Shown here one piece after another: positions 62,945-64,000 of a stretch of 64,000 bases of DNA. The stretch lies in NCBI RefSeq assembly GCF_005938745.2, contig NZ_VCBX02000001.1, positions 6,462,501 through 6,526,500 on the forward strand, given 5' to 3'. This DNA is from Rhodococcus sp. KBS0724. Its GTDB lineage: Bacteria; Actinomycetota; Actinomycetes; Mycobacteriales; Mycobacteriaceae. Position numbers and translations under genes: made by a program. Numbering within the stretch: the stretch's first letter is position 1; every line of letters starts with the position of its first letter. The notes below the pieces were generated by a model. That model was given only the letters and a program-made list of their open reading frames with translations. It was not told where the DNA came from and did not search any database.

Positions 62945-64000
62945 CTAGCCGCGCGCCATATCCACGAACTTGGACAGGTGAAGTTGGTGCGCCACAGTGA
63001 TTGTCGCGGTCGGACCGTTACGGTGCTTACCCAGAATCAGGTCGGCTTCACCACCACGAGGATCATCACGCTCAGTCGCATCGGGACGGTACAGCAGAAT
63101 CACCATGTCGGCGTCCTGCTCGAGTGAACCGGACTCGCGAAGGTCGGCGACCTGAGGACGCTTGTCGGTTCGCTGCTCAGGACCACGGTTGAGCTGGCAG
63201 ATTGCGACAACCGGAACTTCGAGCTCCTTCGCCAAAAGCTTTAGGCTACGGGAGAATTCGGAGACTTCCTGCTGACGGGACTCGACCTTTTTACCCGAGC
63301 TCATCAGCTGCAGGTAGTCGATGACAATCAGGCGAATATCGTGTTTCTGCTTGAGCCGCCGCGCTTTTGCGCGAATTTCCATCATCGTGAGGTTGGGGGA
63401 GTCGTCAATGAAGAGCGGCGCTTCACTGATCTCACTCATACGACGCGCGAGCTTGGTCCAGTCGTCGTCTGTCATCTTGCCGGAGCGCATGTCACCGAGC
63501 TTGATCTTTGCCTCTGCGGAAAGCAGACGCATCACGATCTCGGTTTTGCTCATTTCCAGGGAGAACATGACGCTGGCCATGCCGTGAGTGATGGAGCAGG
63601 AACGCAGGAAATCCATTCCGAGCGTGGAGTTATGCGTCGGCACCATCGAATGACCGGCCAAGTACATGTGGTCGCGGTTGTCGACCTCCACGCAGCGAAC
63701 CGGAACGCTGGCAACCGGACGAACATCGACAATGAAGCGTGATCCATGATCACTCGCACGAAGTTCCTTGTGCAACAAAATCTTTTGTGAGACTCGGAAC
63801 ACATCAACGTTTGCCGTCAGCGACAGAGCGGATTCGCTTGCAACGCCTACTCCGAAGCCGAGGCCCACGGCCAACTCTGCGACATCGCCCAACAAACCCT
63901 GATGACCAAGTGCCAACTCAATCGCACCATCGTCGCCGACAACACCGGCAACGTCGAGAAGGCCGGCTAGGAGATCGCGTCGCTGCCCAATGTCGCCACG
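62945..64000 (-). CDS. dnaB: Replicative DNA helicase DnaB, C-terminal part with intein (partial)
   Basis: The gene enters from the right edge. After the intein the helicase resumes inside its Walker A loop with 'STLGMDFLRSCSITHGM', followed by 'VMFSLEMSKTEIVMRLLSAE', Walker B 'IRLIVIDYLQLM', 'LKLLAKELEVPVVAICQLNR' and 'LRESGSLEQDADMVILLYRP', all typical of DnaB. It unwinds DNA at the replication fork as a hexamer. The N-terminal domain and the first intein splice site lie outside the window. Splicing is required for function because the insertion splits the ATP-binding loop. Confidence 0.96.
   Translation of the reverse strand, partial: RGDIGQRRDLLAGLLDVAGVVGDDGAIELALGHQGLLGDVAELAVGLGFGVGVASESALSLTANVDVFRVSQKILLHKELRASDHGSRFIVDVRPVASVPVRCVEVDNRDHMYLAGHSMVPTHNSTLGMDFLRSCSITHGMASVMFSLEMSKTEIVMRLLSAEAKIKLGDMRSGKMTDDDWTKLARRMSEISEAPLFIDDSPNLTMMEIRAKARRLKQKHDIRLIVIDYLQLMSSGKKVESRQQEVSEFSRSLKLLAKELEVPVVAICQLNRGPEQRTDKRPQVADLRESGSLEQDADMVILLYRPDATERDDPRGGEADLILGKHRNGPTATITVAHQLHLSKFVDMARG
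63629..64000 (-). mobile_element. DnaB intein (C-terminal part) with degenerate LAGLIDADG motif
   Basis: About 124 residues of intein are visible before the splice point at 63629/63628. The C-terminal splice block ends 'DHMYLAGHSMVPTHN', with the terminal His-Asn, and the next extein residue is Ser. Upstream, 'DLLAGLLDVAGVVGDDGAIE' (63944-63970 codes LAGLLDVAG) is a dodecapeptide homing-endonuclease motif in which the catalytic acidic residue is Ala. Splicing residues look intact while endonuclease activity is doubtful. Confidence 0.85.

Overview
The window looks like a chromosomal segment of a Rhodococcus, most like the erythropolis/qingshengii group. The evidence is a moderately high GC content, actinobacterial families (a KshA-type steroid hydroxylase, FadE5, a mycofactocin-type SDR, type VII secretion proteins, an MMPL transporter, CruF/CruG carotenoid enzymes) and a dnaB helicase with an intein at the right edge. 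In actinobacteria dnaB usually lies near the replication origin, so the right end is probably origin-proximal (inference).

From 0 to 13 kb there is a partial peptide-type ABC binding lipoprotein and an amidohydrolase plus Ldh-family dehydrogenase pair. Small redox and stress genes follow (cupin, aldo/keto reductase, PfpI), with a DUF4383 membrane gene broken by one stop codon. Next come a coupled nucleotidyltransferase-BON-phosphoesterase group, a haloalkane dehalogenase facing its MarR regulator across a duplicated operator, and a divergent pair of nuclease-fold genes (Mrr-like and PD-(D/E)XK-like) that may be a defence locus.

From 12.5 to 35 kb the region is metabolic. It holds a TetR and a two-gene kshA unit, two IclR regulators, a PcaQ-like LysR with pcaHG, and a carotenoid operon (61-aa ORF, cruF, cruG, crtI, crtB, idi). 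A TetR/SDR pair shares a perfect 26-bp operator. A FadE5-type acyl-CoA dehydrogenase follows, then a TetR-controlled four-gene operon (MBL, NTF2-like, an MDR-VOC fusion, MBL).

From 35 to 50 kb there are a nitronate monooxygenase with a coupled 19-codon leader ORF, a methyltransferase, an SRPBCC protein, an SDR, a NarL-type two-component system and an MMPL transporter. The same 18-bp quasi-palindrome lies in front of the SRPBCC/SDR divergent promoter and the MMPL gene. Then come two tandem M23-like lipoproteins, a shrunken third copy, a beta-lactamase-fold lipoprotein, a DUF1254 protein and a HAD protein lacking its last motif.

From 50 to 62 kb there is a stretch rich in broken genes: an alpha/beta hydrolase, an SDR, a pentapeptide protein, an acyl-CoA synthetase, a secreted lipase with a signal-peptide frameshift, a helical-repeat-like protein and a LuxR C-terminus. 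A type VII secretion-associated cluster (EspC-like, DUF1023 hydrolase, lipoprotein, YbaB-like) sits intact inside it. The window ends with a triplicated 20-bp repeat before a small membrane protein gene, and with dnaB, whose intein has a degenerate LAGLIDADG motif. I saw no tRNA, rRNA, CRISPR array or complete insertion sequence.
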